This document shows, in pieces, positions 1-8,659 of a stretch of 64,000 nt of DNA. The DNA is taken from assembly GCA_027483645.1 (NCBI GenBank), contig JAIXUD010000009.1, positions 52,814-116,813 of the forward strand, written 5' to 3'. The position numbers and the translations under genes were made by a program. The DNA is from Sphingobacteriales bacterium. Lineage in GTDB: Bacteria > Bacteroidota > Bacteroidia > Chitinophagales > CAIOSU01. Each line of letters opens with the position of its first letter. The stretch's first letter is position 1. Below the pieces are notes generated by a model, which was not told the DNA's origin, did not search any database, and saw only the letters and a list, made by a program, of their open reading frames with translations.

Positions 1-3000
1 TTGCTCCACAGGTAAGTGTAAGGAGTAGTACCGCCGCTTACGGTAAGGGTAACACCGCCATTGCTCTGGCCACAACCGGCTAATGTGGTGCTGGTTTGTA
101 AGCTTAATGGCACCCCGCCAGCTACTAACACGCTGCCAGTGGCAGTGCAAGTGTTGGCACTGGTAACCGTTACGTTATAAGTACCGCCACTAAGGCCGCT
201 AATAGCTGAAGTAGTGCCGCCGTTGCTCCATAAATAGGTGAACGGTGAAGAACCGCCCGCAGCAGTTACCGTAGCAGTGCCGTTGTTGCCAGCGCAGGTA
301 GCGGCTGTAGAAGTAAGTGATAAAGTGACAGGTGTAGGTCCTGAAACTACTGTGTTGCCAATGGCAGTGCAACCATTCGCGCTAGTAACAGTTACGCTGT
401 AGGTGCCAGGTACTAGGCCAGTTATGGTTTGGGTAGTACCGCCAGTGCTCCAAGCATAGGTATATGGTGCAGTGCCTCCAGTTGGGGTAACGGTTGCCGA
501 GCCATTGCTGCCAGCACAAGTAGCTGCAGTTGGGGTTACAGCTACAGCAATGGATGTTGGTTGGGTGATGGTAGCTGATGCAGTGCCAGTGCAGCCGTTA
601 CCATCGGTAACAGTTACAGTATAGGTGCCGGCAACTAAGCCTGTACGGTTTTGGGTAACCGCACCGTTGTTCCATAGGTAGGTGTATGGCGCGCTGCCAC
701 CGGTTACTGATATGCTGATGGCACCATTGCTGCCATTGTTGCAAGTTACATTGGTAGGGGTGGCTGTAGGTACCGGTGTACTACGCACAGTAATATAGTT
801 GGTCTTGGTTTCGGTATCTTGTCCGCTAGCACTGGTAGCTACCAGCACTGCGTTGTAAGTACCTGCAGTGCTATAAGTTACGGTCGGACTAGTCGCATTT
901 GAAGTGCTCGGTGTTCCACCGGGGAAACTCCAGCTATAGGAGGTGGCATTGGTGGAAGTATTGGTGTAGGTAACCGTTGCACCAGCACAAACGGCAGTAG
1001 CACTGGCCGTAAAGTTAGCTACTGGCAATACCGCACCTGGGCTGCAAACCTCTGGCCAAATGAAATGGGTAAGTGCCACACCCCAGCCAGTGGTATAAGG
1101 AGCCCAAGCACCGCCATTGGCAACACTGGCTTTATCCCAAGCGGTATTAGGGTTGCCGCTGTTTACTTGGTTGGTAATAATGGCAACAGTATCGCCAGCG
1201 GCATATCCATACTCTATACCTACATAGTAGCCGCCACTCACGTTGGCTGGTGTAGTAAAGTTGATCTGCGTAGGGCCAGCAGTGCTAAGCGAAGAAATAT
1301 TTACGGTTTGCGAGGTAAGCACTGTGCCGGGGGCACCCGCCGTTCCGTTATCATCCCATACTCGAACAAAAATGGTACCGTTGCTAGTGGTTTTCGCAAC
1401 ACCGAAATAGATAAATACTTTGTTGATGGTAGAATTGGCAACCGCGCCCGTAAATGCATCTGCTTTGGCTACATCGCCATACCTATTGTGGCCCGAAAGG
1501 TAGCCATCAGTAGCTGGTGCATTGCCTGCATAATATAGACGCAACGAGTCGTTACTGAAAAAGTTAACAACAGTATCGCAACCGCCAGCGCTAGGCTGGG
1601 TAACGGTAATGTAATTTACCTTGGTTTCGCTATCGGTACCAAAGCCATTGCCAGCGGTTAATGTTACTGGGTATACACCAGGGGTGTTGTAGGTTATGGT
1701 TGGGTTCTGAGCGGATGAAGTAGTAGTTGCTGCACCAGTAAAGCTCCAGCTCCAGCTAGTAGGGCTGTTGGTTGATAAATCGGTAAATGCTACCGACGAG
1801 CCTGCGGGTATGGTGGTTGGGTTGCCCAAGAAGTTGGCAACCGGTGGCGATGTCACTGCAGGTACCGATAGGTTAATGTTATCGAGGAAAATGTTGTTGC
1901 CATACCCGGTTTGGTTTACGAAACCAATCTGCACATTAGGTTGGCCAGCAAGTGCTGCTAGGCTGAGCGTGTCAGTTTTCCACTGGGTGGCAGTAGGAGT
2001 AAACGCAGTTCCCAAGGCAGTACGGGTAGCTAGTTGGCTGCCACCTTTCTTCTGTAGCAGGAAAAAAGTTTCGCCACAATCCACGCTCACTACAACTAGC
2101 AATGTATCGTTGGCGGTGCCGCCGGTTCCTGTGTATTGTGCATAGGCATAATCAAAAGTCAATCGGCCATTGGAAACACCCACAAAGCTTACCGATGGCA
2201 TTACTAACAAGTCTTGAGAGCCAGCAGCATCGTAGTTGAAGTTGTCTACATATATAGAGGCAGAACCAGTAGCAGTGCTGTAGCCACCGATGTTGGTACG
2301 GCGCGCCCAAGTGATGGTATTATCAAAGTTAAACAACTGCCAGTTGGCAGGCGGGAAGGTAGCGGCCTGAAAGCCTTCCGCAATAGGCAAGTTGCCAGGG
2401 GCTACTACCGTAATGTAGTTTACTTTAGTTTCAGAGTCGGTACCAGTGGCATTGGTTACAGTAAGAGTTACGGTGTAAGTACCAGGGGTATTATACGTAA
2501 TGTTGGTAGGGTTTTGTGTGGTTGAGGAAGTGGTTGCCGCCCCTGGGAAAGACCAAGAAAATGCAGTAGGCGAGCCACTAGAGGCATTGGTAAAATCAAC
2601 GGATTGGCCCGGGCAAAGCAAGGTGGAGCTTGCTGTAAAATCGGCCACTGGAGCTTGACCAACACTATTACAACCTGGAGAAGAGAACAACAAGCTCCTA
2701 GAAGAGTTAATCAAGGCATTCATATAATTAGCCTGCTGGGTAGTGAACATATTTGGGCAATCAGAATAGTCCATGAAATTCTCTACTTGGTCGCCAGGTG
2801 CTGGGGTGCCGCAAGAGTTGCTTGCCGAGCAGCCATAATTTGGACCGTCGGTATTTGGCGTATCGCTAAATCCGTCATCGGTACTGCAGCTAGGGTTGCT
2901 ATCGCTTCCCCAAGTATGCACCAGCCCTAGATAGTGACCTATTTCGTGTGTTGCGGTGCGGCCGGTGCCGTTGTTATAACCAAGGCTGTAGTCAATTACC

Positions 3001-3602
3001 AAGCCATCGACAGACGACCCGGGCACACCTTGGGTAGGTAGGTAAGCATAGCCAGCTACGCCTCCACCGGTGTTTCCACAAAGGTCAACAATCCAAATAT
3101 TCAGAAAGTAACGCGTATCCAGCGGGGTAGAACCATTGGTAGCGTTCGATTTCATCTTATCTGTTTCAGTGTTTGGATCGAAACAAGCTTCTGCTGAAGA
3201 CCTCCTTACAATGGTATCCAAACAAAACTCTAACTGTGCATCAGCCGCTACCCCTAAAAATGCTGACCTAGTTTGACTAGCATCAGCATTGGTACGGCGA
3301 TAATCGGCATTAAGGGTGTTAATTAAGTTGTTGATGGAAGCAGTAGATACATTCTCCGCAGCATCGTTGTAAACCACGTGCACCGCTACCGAGATGGTAC
3401 GCACCACACGGTTGTTGCCACCATTGGGGTTCTGTTGCAATTCATCATTCACTAACTGATCCATCTGTGCCATCTTCAAGGCATAGTTGGGGTCTTGCTG
3501 CATTTGTTTGTCAATTAAAAAGCCAAAATGGCATTGATCTTGGGCTGAAACGTTGGCAGCGCACAACCATACAAGGGTGAGCAGGGCTAATAGGTTCTTC
3601 AT
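1..3602 (-). CDS. Secreted M43 (pappalysin-like) metalloprotease with PKD and SprB-type repeats, partial
   Basis: The frame is open from ATG 3602 to the window edge (at least 1200 residues), so the C-terminus is missing. An N-terminal signal peptide ends near Ala19-Gln20. The catalytic domain (about 45-310) carries HEIGHYLGLVH at 219-229: zinc ligands His219, His223 and His229, and general base Glu220, the extended M43 zincin motif. The Met-turn lies in the sequence NFMDYS further on. Then follow a PKD domain (about 317-400), a jelly-roll domain resembling choice-of-anchor modules (400-575), a second PKD (580-667), another beta domain (670-852), a third PKD (857-940), and at least four SprB-like repeats of about 75 residues with the pattern PYTYLW..G followed by GTY.VTVT. 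It is likely exported by T9SS, but the sorting domain would lie outside the window. It lies 153 bases downstream of the DUF2807 gene on the same strand. Confidence 0.9.
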   Translation of the reverse strand, partial: MKNLLALLTLVWLCAANVSAQDQCHFGFLIDKQMQQDPNYALKMAQMDQLVNDELQQNPNGGNNRVVRTISVAVHVVYNDAAENVSTASINNLINTLNADYRRTNADASQTRSAFLGVAADAQLEFCLDTIVRRSSAEACFDPNTETDKMKSNATNGSTPLDTRYFLNIWIVDLCGNTGGGVAGYAYLPTQGVPGSSVDGLVIDYSLGYNNGTGRTATHEIGHYLGLVHTWGSDSNPSCSTDDGFSDTPNTDGPNYGCSASNSCGTPAPGDQVENFMDYSDCPNMFTTQQANYMNALINSSRSLLFSSPGCNSVGQAPVADFTASSTLLCPGQSVDFTNASSGSPTAFSWSFPGAATTSSTTQNPTNITYNTPGTYTVTLTVTNATGTDSETKVNYITVVAPGNLPIAEGFQAATFPPANWQLFNFDNTITWARRTNIGGYSTATGSASIYVDNFNYDAAGSQDLLVMPSVSFVGVSNGRLTFDYAYAQYTGTGGTANDTLLVVVSVDCGETFFLLQKKGGSQLATRTALGTAFTPTATQWKTDTLSLAALAGQPNVQIGFVNQTGYGNNIFLDNINLSVPAVTSPPVANFLGNPTTIPAGSSVAFTDLSTNSPTSWSWSFTGAATTTSSAQNPTITYNTPGVYPVTLTAGNGFGTDSETKVNYITVTQPSAGGCDTVVNFFSNDSLRLYYAGNAPATDGYLSGHNRYGDVAKADAFTGAVANSTINKVFIYFGVAKTTSNGTIFVRVWDDNGTAGAPGTVLTSQTVNISSLSTAGPTQINFTTPANVSGGYYVGIEYGYAAGDTVAIITNQVNSGNPNTAWDKASVANGGAWAPYTTGWGVALTHFIWPEVCSPGAVLPVANFTASATAVCAGATVTYTNTSTNATSYSWSFPGGTPSTSNATSPTVTYSTAGTYNAVLVATSASGQDTETKTNYITVRSTPVPTATPTNVTCNNGSNGAISISVTGGSAPYTYLWNNGAVTQNRTGLVAGTYTVTVTDGNGCTGTASATITQPTSIAVAVTPTAATCAGSNGSATVTPTGGTAPYTYAWSTGGTTQTITGLVPGTYSVTVTSANGCTAIGNTVVSGPTPVTLSLTSTAATCAGNNGTATVTAAGGSSPFTYLWSNGGTTSAISGLSGGTYNVTVTSANTCTATGSVLVAGGVPLSLQTSTTLAGCGQSNGGVTLTVSGGTTPYTYLWS

Positions 3603-3642
3603 TGAAGGGCAATAGGTTAGGGTAAATAATTTTTTTGACGGC

Positions 3643-3675
3643 TAAAGATACCCAATAGATTTTACAGGTACGAAA
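3643..3675 (-). promoter_or_regulatory. Candidate promoter of the M43 metalloprotease gene
   Basis: On the minus strand TATCTTTA (3650-3643) resembles the Bacteroidota -7 element TAnnTTTG, and TTTCG (3675-3671) stands 20 bases upstream, where a TTTG-like -33 element would be expected. It lies about 40 bases before the start codon at 3602. Neither box is a perfect match. Confidence 0.35.
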
Positions 3676-3755
3676 TGCAGTAAAATCTTTTTTATTGGAA
3701 TATATCTTAGACGATGAAACTTGGAAAAACCTTCGGTCGGGAATTAAAAGAAATA

Positions 3756-4544
3756 CTACTGTTCTTTTTGCGTCAGTGTGGCACTCTGGTAAAGATTTTG
3801 AATCAAGAGTTGTGGCCGGCCTTTTACGAAAACCTGGCAATTATTATAGCCTTCAACCCGCAGTGTATTAGCTGCATATACCCACGCTTTCGCTTCGCCA
3901 CGAAGCTCTACAAAATGCTCATCGGCTAGCAGGGGTACTGTATTAGCTAGGCTCATTACAGCATCACCTAAGTGATATTGGGCTTGGTTGTATAAGTTTA
4001 TTTGGGCCCTTCTAGCCGTGCCACTTATGTAGCAGGTAGTATTTTGCCTACCAATTAAGTATAGCTTTTCTGTCAACAACTCCCCTACCCCCATCAACGA
4101 TTCATCCCGTATATCAATAGATAATTGCGGCACCTCAAAAGCGGCACCCACTTGCAGTTGGGCGTTATTTCTACCGTCAATCTTAAATATTTGGGTTGAG
4201 GTAAAACCAGTGGGCAAACTCACGATACTATTTACCCTATAAACGATAGCTGAAATCGCTGGTACCGCCACTGATACATTAAGAAGCCCCCCTTCAAACC
4301 CGGGTGCAGCTAAAAACAGCTCATCATTAACCACCGAAACCTGTAGATGCTCCAAGCCGCTTCCATTGGTAGTTATGTTTTGCTCAGCTTGTTGGGTGAT
4401 AGTAACGTTTACGTTTTCGCCCGTATTAATTTTACTAAACGGCTCCACGCCGTATTGCTTACTGGTATCCTCCTTGCTGCATGCGCAAACCAAAACGGAT
4501 AAACATAACAAACAAATCCACTTAACTGATTGGCGGTAAAACAT
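3756..4544 (-). CDS. DUF2807 (GIN-domain) lipoprotein
   Basis: This 262-residue protein has a lipoprotein signal: a hydrophobic stretch followed by a lipobox-like LVCAC and then SKEDTS, so it is probably attached to the outer or inner membrane through Cys22. The rest is beta-rich with the pattern of DUF2807, the putative auto-transporter adhesin head (GIN) domain: an opening F.KI..G..V.VTI, then a run of short strands. Family members are surface or periplasmic proteins of unknown biochemical role. It lies between a secreted esterase upstream (47-base gap) and the giant M43 protease downstream, all on the minus strand, so co-transcription with the esterase is possible. Nothing in the sequence indicates an enzyme. 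Confidence 0.75.
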   Translation of the reverse strand: MFYRQSVKWICLLCLSVLVCACSKEDTSKQYGVEPFSKINTGENVNVTITQQAEQNITTNGSGLEHLQVSVVNDELFLAAPGFEGGLLNVSVAVPAISAIVYRVNSIVSLPTGFTSTQIFKIDGRNNAQLQVGAAFEVPQLSIDIRDESLMGVGELLTEKLYLIGRQNTTCYISGTARRAQINLYNQAQYHLGDAVMSLANTVPLLADEHFVELRGEAKAWVYAANTLRVEGYNNCQVFVKGRPQLLIQNLYQSATLTQKEQ

Positions 4545-4591
4545 AGTGCAATGCTGTTAACTATGGGCCAAACAAAACGCTATACGGGGTT

Positions 4592-5749
4592 TCACTTCAT
4601 TACCTTATAGGTAGTTTGGCCTGTGTTGGTTTGCACACGCAAAAAGTAAACGCCCTGCTCTAAATTAGCGGTGGAAAACTGTATGCGCGCTGGCAACTGA
4701 GATATGGAAGCCTCATATATCTTCGCCCCCAGCACATCATACAGTGCAATGCTTTTCACTCTGGCATCCGTTACTTCAACTGTAAATAAATTACCCATTG
4801 GGTTTGGATATGCCTTTACCAGTTTGGTATTGTCCACTTGTTTTATAGCAGTGGTTGTAGTGTCAAATGGACCAGGATTAGGGTGGGTAAACTTCGAAAA
4901 AAAATCCCAAACTACAGTGCTGCCATCTATATCCTTATTAGTCACTACACCAGCAAAAGGGAACGGCGCACCAGGCCAGGTGTGGCCACCGTTTACTATT
5001 TTTATCAGCTGCACTTCAGTACCACCATCGCAGCCAGTGGTGCGGTAGCTTATCGGGAAGGAACCATCGGTACTATTGGTATTAGGCAATGTATCTATCA
5101 CTGGGGGTGTGTTTGGACAGCCGTTTTCCACTAACCAAAAATTTATGGTACTATCCACACTACCACCAATGCCGCCGCCATTGTAAGGCACTGTGGCATC
5201 ATCGGTACCATGTATTTGCAATACCGGTACCGGTCTGGTCGCGTTGCAGTTAGCTATAGTACTTGGTGCGGCAAGGCCCGTAACTGAGGCTACTGCTGCA
5301 ATTCTATCATCAAGCTGGCAAGCTAACAAGTAGCTCATATAGCCGCCGTTGCTCATGCCGCAGGCATATACGCGGGTAGGGTCAACCTTGTAACGGCGGT
5401 TCACGTCATCAATAATCGCTGAGGTAAATGAAACATCATCGGGAGTGGCAACCATACCAGAAAAAGCATTCCACGCATTGTTAATCCCTTCAGGATAAAC
5501 CACGATAAAGCCCGCCGTATCGGCCACTGCATCCATATTAGCATAAAACTGCTGCTGGCCCGCATTACTCCCATAGCCATGGAAATTGAGCACCAGCGGC
5601 GTCGGTGTATTGGCATCGTGCCCAGGGGGTAGGTGCACTATATAACTACGGTTCCCACCGCCGTGGACTATGGCAATGGTAGTAGTTGTTTGCGCCCAAA
5701 GGCTAACGGCAAGTAATAAAGCTATAGCTGCTAGGTATATTTTTCTCAT
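4592..5749 (-). CDS. Secreted alpha/beta-hydrolase esterase (PHB depolymerase / feruloyl esterase-like) with T9SS sorting domain
   Basis: The 385-residue protein starts with a signal peptide (to Gln20). The hydrolase core (about 25-292) shows an oxyanion-region HGYG (57-60), the nucleophile elbow GMSNGG with Ser133, a likely acid in HGTDD (180-184) and a catalytic His in NGGHTWPG (His256). This matches the LpqC / poly(3-hydroxybutyrate) depolymerase-like esterase family, which cleaves ester bonds in polyesters or feruloylated polysaccharides; the substrate cannot be read from the sequence. Residues 310-385 form a type A T9SS C-terminal domain: a KAYPNP opening, a middle YDVLG motif and an ending GVYFLRV...YKVMK. 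The protein should therefore cross the outer membrane and be released or surface-anchored. Confidence 0.85.
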   Translation of the reverse strand: MRKIYLAAIALLLAVSLWAQTTTTIAIVHGGGNRSYIVHLPPGHDANTPTPLVLNFHGYGSNAGQQQFYANMDAVADTAGFIVVYPEGINNAWNAFSGMVATPDDVSFTSAIIDDVNRRYKVDPTRVYACGMSNGGYMSYLLACQLDDRIAAVASVTGLAAPSTIANCNATRPVPVLQIHGTDDATVPYNGGGIGGSVDSTINFWLVENGCPNTPPVIDTLPNTNSTDGSFPISYRTTGCDGGTEVQLIKIVNGGHTWPGAPFPFAGVVTNKDIDGSTVVWDFFSKFTHPNPGPFDTTTTAIKQVDNTKLVKAYPNPMGNLFTVEVTDARVKSIALYDVLGAKIYEASISQLPARIQFSTANLEQGVYFLRVQTNTGQTTYKVMK

Positions 5750-5851
5750 AAAGGTTGTAGTAAGGTGATACTAATATAGGTATAAAATGAAGTTTTCGTA
5801 GAGTGATGCAAAAATCTGTCCAGCTTGTTTGGTTGATTGGTTATTGGCTTA

Positions 5852-5927
5852 CGGTCAGACGGCTACTATTGTGCGGGTAATAAACTTGAAGAATCAAGTG
5901 GCTTCTATTCGAAGAGCCGTCCGACCG
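5852..5927. repeat. Inverted-repeat dimer, left half of a mirrored element
   Basis: CGGTCAGACG at 5852-5861 is answered by CGTCCGACCG at 5918-5927, its reverse complement with one A/G change. Extending by two bases (GGC/GCC) the match stays good. The two motif starts are 66 bases apart, the same spacing as in the second dimer at 6018-6093. The layout resembles REP doublets (REPIN-like hairpins). Confidence 0.6.
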
Positions 5928-6017
5928 ATATTCACCGAGCGGTCTTTGATAAAGAACTACACTAATTATAAACATAAGGCAAACAAGATGCCGGTATACG
6001 GAAATTCCCCACATTAG

Positions 6018-6093
6018 CGGTCGGACGCCCTTTCCGAATTATATGCTCCCTGTATGCAAATTAACAACTCGCGCCAGCATAGTCGTCTGACCG
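6018..6093. repeat. Inverted-repeat dimer, right half of a mirrored element
   Basis: CGGTCGGACG at 6018-6027 and CGTCTGACCG at 6084-6093 form an inverted pair with 66-base spacing. The A/G variants are mirrored relative to the left dimer: outer copies carry A and inner copies carry G. The spacer also looks like a diverged reverse complement of the left spacer, so 5852-6093 is one large imperfect inverted repeat. Confidence 0.6.
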
Positions 6094-6260
6094 CATCAAA
6101 CATCAGGCAAGTTATTAGGCATTATCAATTAACAATCGACAGTAACAGCAAGTATATTGGTTTGAAATACAAAAGTGTTAGTTCTATTAATCATTAGTTT
6201 GATTAAAGCCAGCAACCAATAACCAAACAACCTATAACAAATAACCAATTTTGAAGCAGC

Positions 6261-6294
6261 CGTGGACCGTCGTCTATGGTCTGTCGACTAAAAA
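6261..6294. repeat. GTC/GAC-rich palindromic intergenic repeat
   Basis: A short sequence with nested GTGGACC, GTCGTC, GGTCTG and GTCGAC words lies about 40 bases before the MscS start. A similar word set in the opposite arrangement lies at 11781-11812, just before bshC. Confidence 0.45.
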
Positions 6295-6333
6295 AATGCT
6301 ACCTTTATTAAACATCAATAACCATAGCTGCCC

Positions 6334-7269
6334 ATGTGGGAAAAAGTAAAAGTAACGGGAACCCAAGTACTCGACTTTTTAGATAGTACCGCTTTCCACA
6401 TTGGCGATTCGGAAATCAGCTTGCTTTCCATTATTATATTTTTTGGGGCATCGGCATTGATTATTTTTATTTCAAGGCGCTTAAAACGCTTACTGGTAAG
6501 ACGGCTCTTCCCGCGCTACCATATTGAGATTGGCCTATCAGAAGCTATTGGCACCATTATCCAATACTTAATCATCATCATCGGTTTTGTCATCGTTTTC
6601 GAGAGTGCCGGAATCGACCTTAGCTCTTTTAAACTGATTGCCGGCGCGCTGGGCGTGGGCATCGGATTTGGCTTGCAAAGCATCGTGAACAACTTCGTGA
6701 GCGGAATCATCATCCTCTTCGAGCGGCCCATTAAGGTGGGCGACCGTATTGAGGTAGGCGAGGTAAACGGCGATGTGGTAAAGATTTCGGCCCGTGCCAC
6801 CACGGTGGTTACCAACGACAATATTTCCATTATTGTACCCAACAGCGAGTTTACCACCAACAGCGTAACCAACTGGAGCCATGCCAACAAGGTAGTGCGG
6901 TTCAACTACAACGTGGGCGTAAGCTATAAGGAAGACCCCGAAAAAGTAAAGATTGCACTGATAGAGGTGGCCAATGCCAACCAAGGGGTATTGAAAAACC
7001 CCAAGCCCGATGTATTATTTGAATCGTTCGGCGACAGCTACTTGAGCATGACGCTACGCGTGTGGACGAAGGAATACATGGACCGCCCTGGTGTGCTTAA
7101 AAGCCAACTGTACTATGCCGTATTCAAAAAATTTAAAGAAGAAGGCATTGAAATACCTTACCCGCAACGGGAACTTCACTTGTTATCTAATAAAACTGAC
7201 CCGTTTTTAATAGCGATGCAAGAGGCGAAGCATAAGACAGAGAACACAGGGAAAAAGACACAAGAGTAA
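6334..7269 (+). CDS. MscS-family small-conductance mechanosensitive channel
   Basis: This 311-residue membrane protein has hydrophobic segments at about 25-46 and 70-92 and the pore helix TM3 at about 100-130, with the Gly/Ala-rich run GALGVGIGFGLQSIVNNF typical of MscS. After it come the cytoplasmic beta domain (ERPIKVGDRI, then a conserved region ending in VPNSEF) and the alpha/beta domain. Such channels open under membrane tension on osmotic downshift and release solutes. The length is in the range of minimal MscS proteins. The tail is hydrophilic and rich in Lys and Glu. It is followed after 7 bases by an unknown gene, so the two may be co-transcribed. Confidence 0.93.
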   Translation: MWEKVKVTGTQVLDFLDSTAFHIGDSEISLLSIIIFFGASALIIFISRRLKRLLVRRLFPRYHIEIGLSEAIGTIIQYLIIIIGFVIVFESAGIDLSSFKLIAGALGVGIGFGLQSIVNNFVSGIIILFERPIKVGDRIEVGEVNGDVVKISARATTVVTNDNISIIVPNSEFTTNSVTNWSHANKVVRFNYNVGVSYKEDPEKVKIALIEVANANQGVLKNPKPDVLFESFGDSYLSMTLRVWTKEYMDRPGVLKSQLYYAVFKKFKEEGIEIPYPQRELHLLSNKTDPFLIAMQEAKHKTENTGKKTQE

Positions 7270-7276
7270 AAGACCT

Positions 7277-7837
7277 ATGGAGTTTAACGCAATAATAACC
7301 CGGCATCGCGATTTGTATGTTGATGGACTTCTCGAGTTTTACAAAAGATACAATACGGGCGCTAAAGAAATTTTAATAGAGATAAATTCTAACGAGTCTA
7401 TCAAAGAATTCAAACTCTATCGCTTAGATCACTTTGAAATGATAAATGGAGAATCAAAACCTACCGAGTTTAACACCACTCAATATCTCGATTTCGAAAC
7501 CATAGAGTACGGAAATGGTGACTTCAGAATTGAACTAAATCCCTTCTATTGGAACGGATGTGAATTCATTCTTTCACCAAAACCATCAAACATTGATTGG
7601 CTCATTGATTGGATTAATAAATGGATTGATAGAGAGGACACAAATCCAGAAGACGCTAATGGACTTTCTAGGGTTATTCATTCGGTTACCCGACCAGAGG
7701 AAACCGAGGAACATATCCAATTCTCAACTGACTTTGGCAGCGCTGACATAGAGCCTTTCCTTGATCTGATTAATGAGCTTTATATCCAACAAGTTAAGTT
7801 GGTAAAAATTGGCTCGTTTTCTATGATAGAGAAATAG
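7277..7837 (+). CDS. Hypothetical protein (186 residues)
   Basis: I do not recognise this protein. It is soluble and acidic, has no signal peptide or membrane segment, and alternates beta-like and helical stretches. The Trp-rich helix IDWLIDWINKWID (about 104-116) could be a partner-binding helix. It starts 7 bases after the MscS stop, which suggests an operon. Codon use is more AT-rich than in its neighbours. Confidence 0.6.
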   Translation: MEFNAIITRHRDLYVDGLLEFYKRYNTGAKEILIEINSNESIKEFKLYRLDHFEMINGESKPTEFNTTQYLDFETIEYGNGDFRIELNPFYWNGCEFILSPKPSNIDWLIDWINKWIDREDTNPEDANGLSRVIHSVTRPEETEEHIQFSTDFGSADIEPFLDLINELYIQQVKLVKIGSFSMIEK

Positions 7838-7853
7838 AAACTTACCTAATACT

Positions 7854-7887
7854 CTCATCAACACTCACTTCCTGCACGACAAAACCC
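7854..7887 (+). repeat. 34-base direct repeat, copy 1
   Basis: It begins CTCATCAACACTCACTTCCT and ends ACGACAAAACCC. It matches copy 2 at 7979-8012 with only a few differences; the copies are 125 bases apart. Confidence 0.6.
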
Positions 7888-7978
7888 ATCACTTAAATAA
7901 TCACAGAATATCAGTTCTGTCTTTTTCCGTGCCTTTTTCGGTGTTCTCCGTGGTTAAAGCACGCCAAGCTCGCAACAC

Positions 7979-8012
7979 CTCATCAATAATCACTTCCTAG
8001 ACGACAAAACCC
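7979..8012 (+). repeat. 34-base direct repeat, copy 2
   Basis: It begins CTCATCAATAATCACTTCCT and ends ACGACAAAACCC. Together with copy 1 it brackets a segment that includes the CCGTGGTTAAAG fragment, as a small inserted or duplicated module would. Confidence 0.6.
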
Positions 8013-8129
8013 TCTAAAAAATGTTGTCTTTGCACATTGTATAGCATACATCAAAAACCCCCACCGCCCAAAATAACCTACAATCCACATCGCAACTTTT
8101 ATAGCCTGCAACAAAAAATGTTTTTAATG

Positions 8130-8160
8130 TTGCTTTTACTTCCAAATTGCCATATCTTTG
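8130..8160 (+). promoter_or_regulatory. Promoter of the rpmB-rpmG-DUF4295 operon
   Basis: TTG at 8130-8132 and an exact Bacteroidota -7 element TATCTTTG at 8153-8160 are separated by 20 bases, the usual arrangement for the primary sigma factor of this phylum. The leader to the rpmB ATG is about 25 bases. Confidence 0.7.
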
Positions 8161-8191
8161 CAACTCGTTTTGAATTTTAAAGTTTCGAATC

Positions 8192-8434
8192 ATGGCCAAT
8201 TTTTGCGAATTAACCGGTAAAGGCCCACTAAGCGGCAACCGTGTTTCTAAATCAAACCGCAAGACCAAACGTAAGTTTTTACCAAACTTGCAAACAAAAA
8301 AATTCTTCATCCCAGAACTGGATGAATGGATTACCTTGAAGCTGAGCACGCAAGCTATGCGTACCATCAACAAGAAAGGCATCTTCAACTACTTGCGCGA
8401 GTTGGAAGCCAAAGGTGAGATAGTTATTGGATAA
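8192..8434 (+). CDS. rpmB: 50S ribosomal protein bL28
   Basis: The 80-residue protein has the L28 opening ([20 protein letters not shown]) followed by the basic [12 protein letters not shown] segment and the ending [15 protein letters not shown]. The length is normal for Bacteroidota L28. It is a structural protein of the large subunit. It is first in a compact ribosomal operon with rpmG 23 bases downstream, behind a clear promoter. Confidence 0.97.
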   Translation: MANFCELTGKGPLSGNRVSKSNRKTKRKFLPNLQTKKFFIPELDEWITLKLSTQAMRTINKKGIFNYLRELEAKGEIVIG

Positions 8435-8457
8435 TCAATTATAATACAACTGCTGCA

Positions 8458-8646
8458 ATGGCAAAGAAATCGAAAGGTAACCGCATCCAAGTAATTTTGG
8501 AGTGTACCGAGCAAAAAGAAACCAACGTGCCCGGTACTAGCCGTTACGTAACTACTAAGAACCGTAAGGTAACTACCGAGAGGATTGAGTTGAAGAAATA
8601 CAACTCTAACCTGAAACGTCATACTGTACACAAAGAAATTAAATAA
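8458..8646 (+). CDS. rpmG: 50S ribosomal protein bL33
   Basis: A 62-residue basic protein with the L33 pattern: [15 protein letters not shown] at the N-terminus, then [20 protein letters not shown] and a basic ending. Only one of the zinc-ribbon cysteines is present (Cys16), so it appears to be the zinc-free type. It lies between rpmB and the DUF4295 gene in the order usual for Bacteroidota. Confidence 0.97.
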   Translation: MAKKSKGNRIQVILECTEQKETNVPGTSRYVTTKNRKVTTERIELKKYNSNLKRHTVHKEIK

Positions 8647-8659
8647 GGAGGAATAACCA

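Larger units (their letters stand above)
5750..6333. other. Gene-free interval with repeat elements
   Basis: These 584 bases separate divergent genes (esterase and MscS). I see no credible gene. The interval holds the mirrored CGGTC(A/G)GACG repeats (5852-6093), a palindromic repeat (6261-6294), and an inverted pair of TTGGTTATTGGCT-like sequences at about 5829-5850 and 6205-6233. Confidence 0.7.
7838..8129. other. Gene-free interval upstream of rpmB
   Basis: No gene is visible. It contains a pair of 34-base direct repeats and, between them, a fragment ending TCTCCGTGGTTAAAG of a kind that recurs before ftsY (8981-9001). Confidence 0.55.

Noticed and set aside
1065..2930. Several plus-strand frames of 100-157 codons at the left edge
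   Set aside because: They are antisense to the continuous minus-strand M43 protease frame, whose domains are clear; low-complexity repeat coding leaves long antisense frames.
5829..6017. 62-codon open frame in the esterase-MscS interval
   Set aside because: It runs through the inverted repeats, has no plausible promoter or ribosome site, and the protein shows no domain-like pattern.
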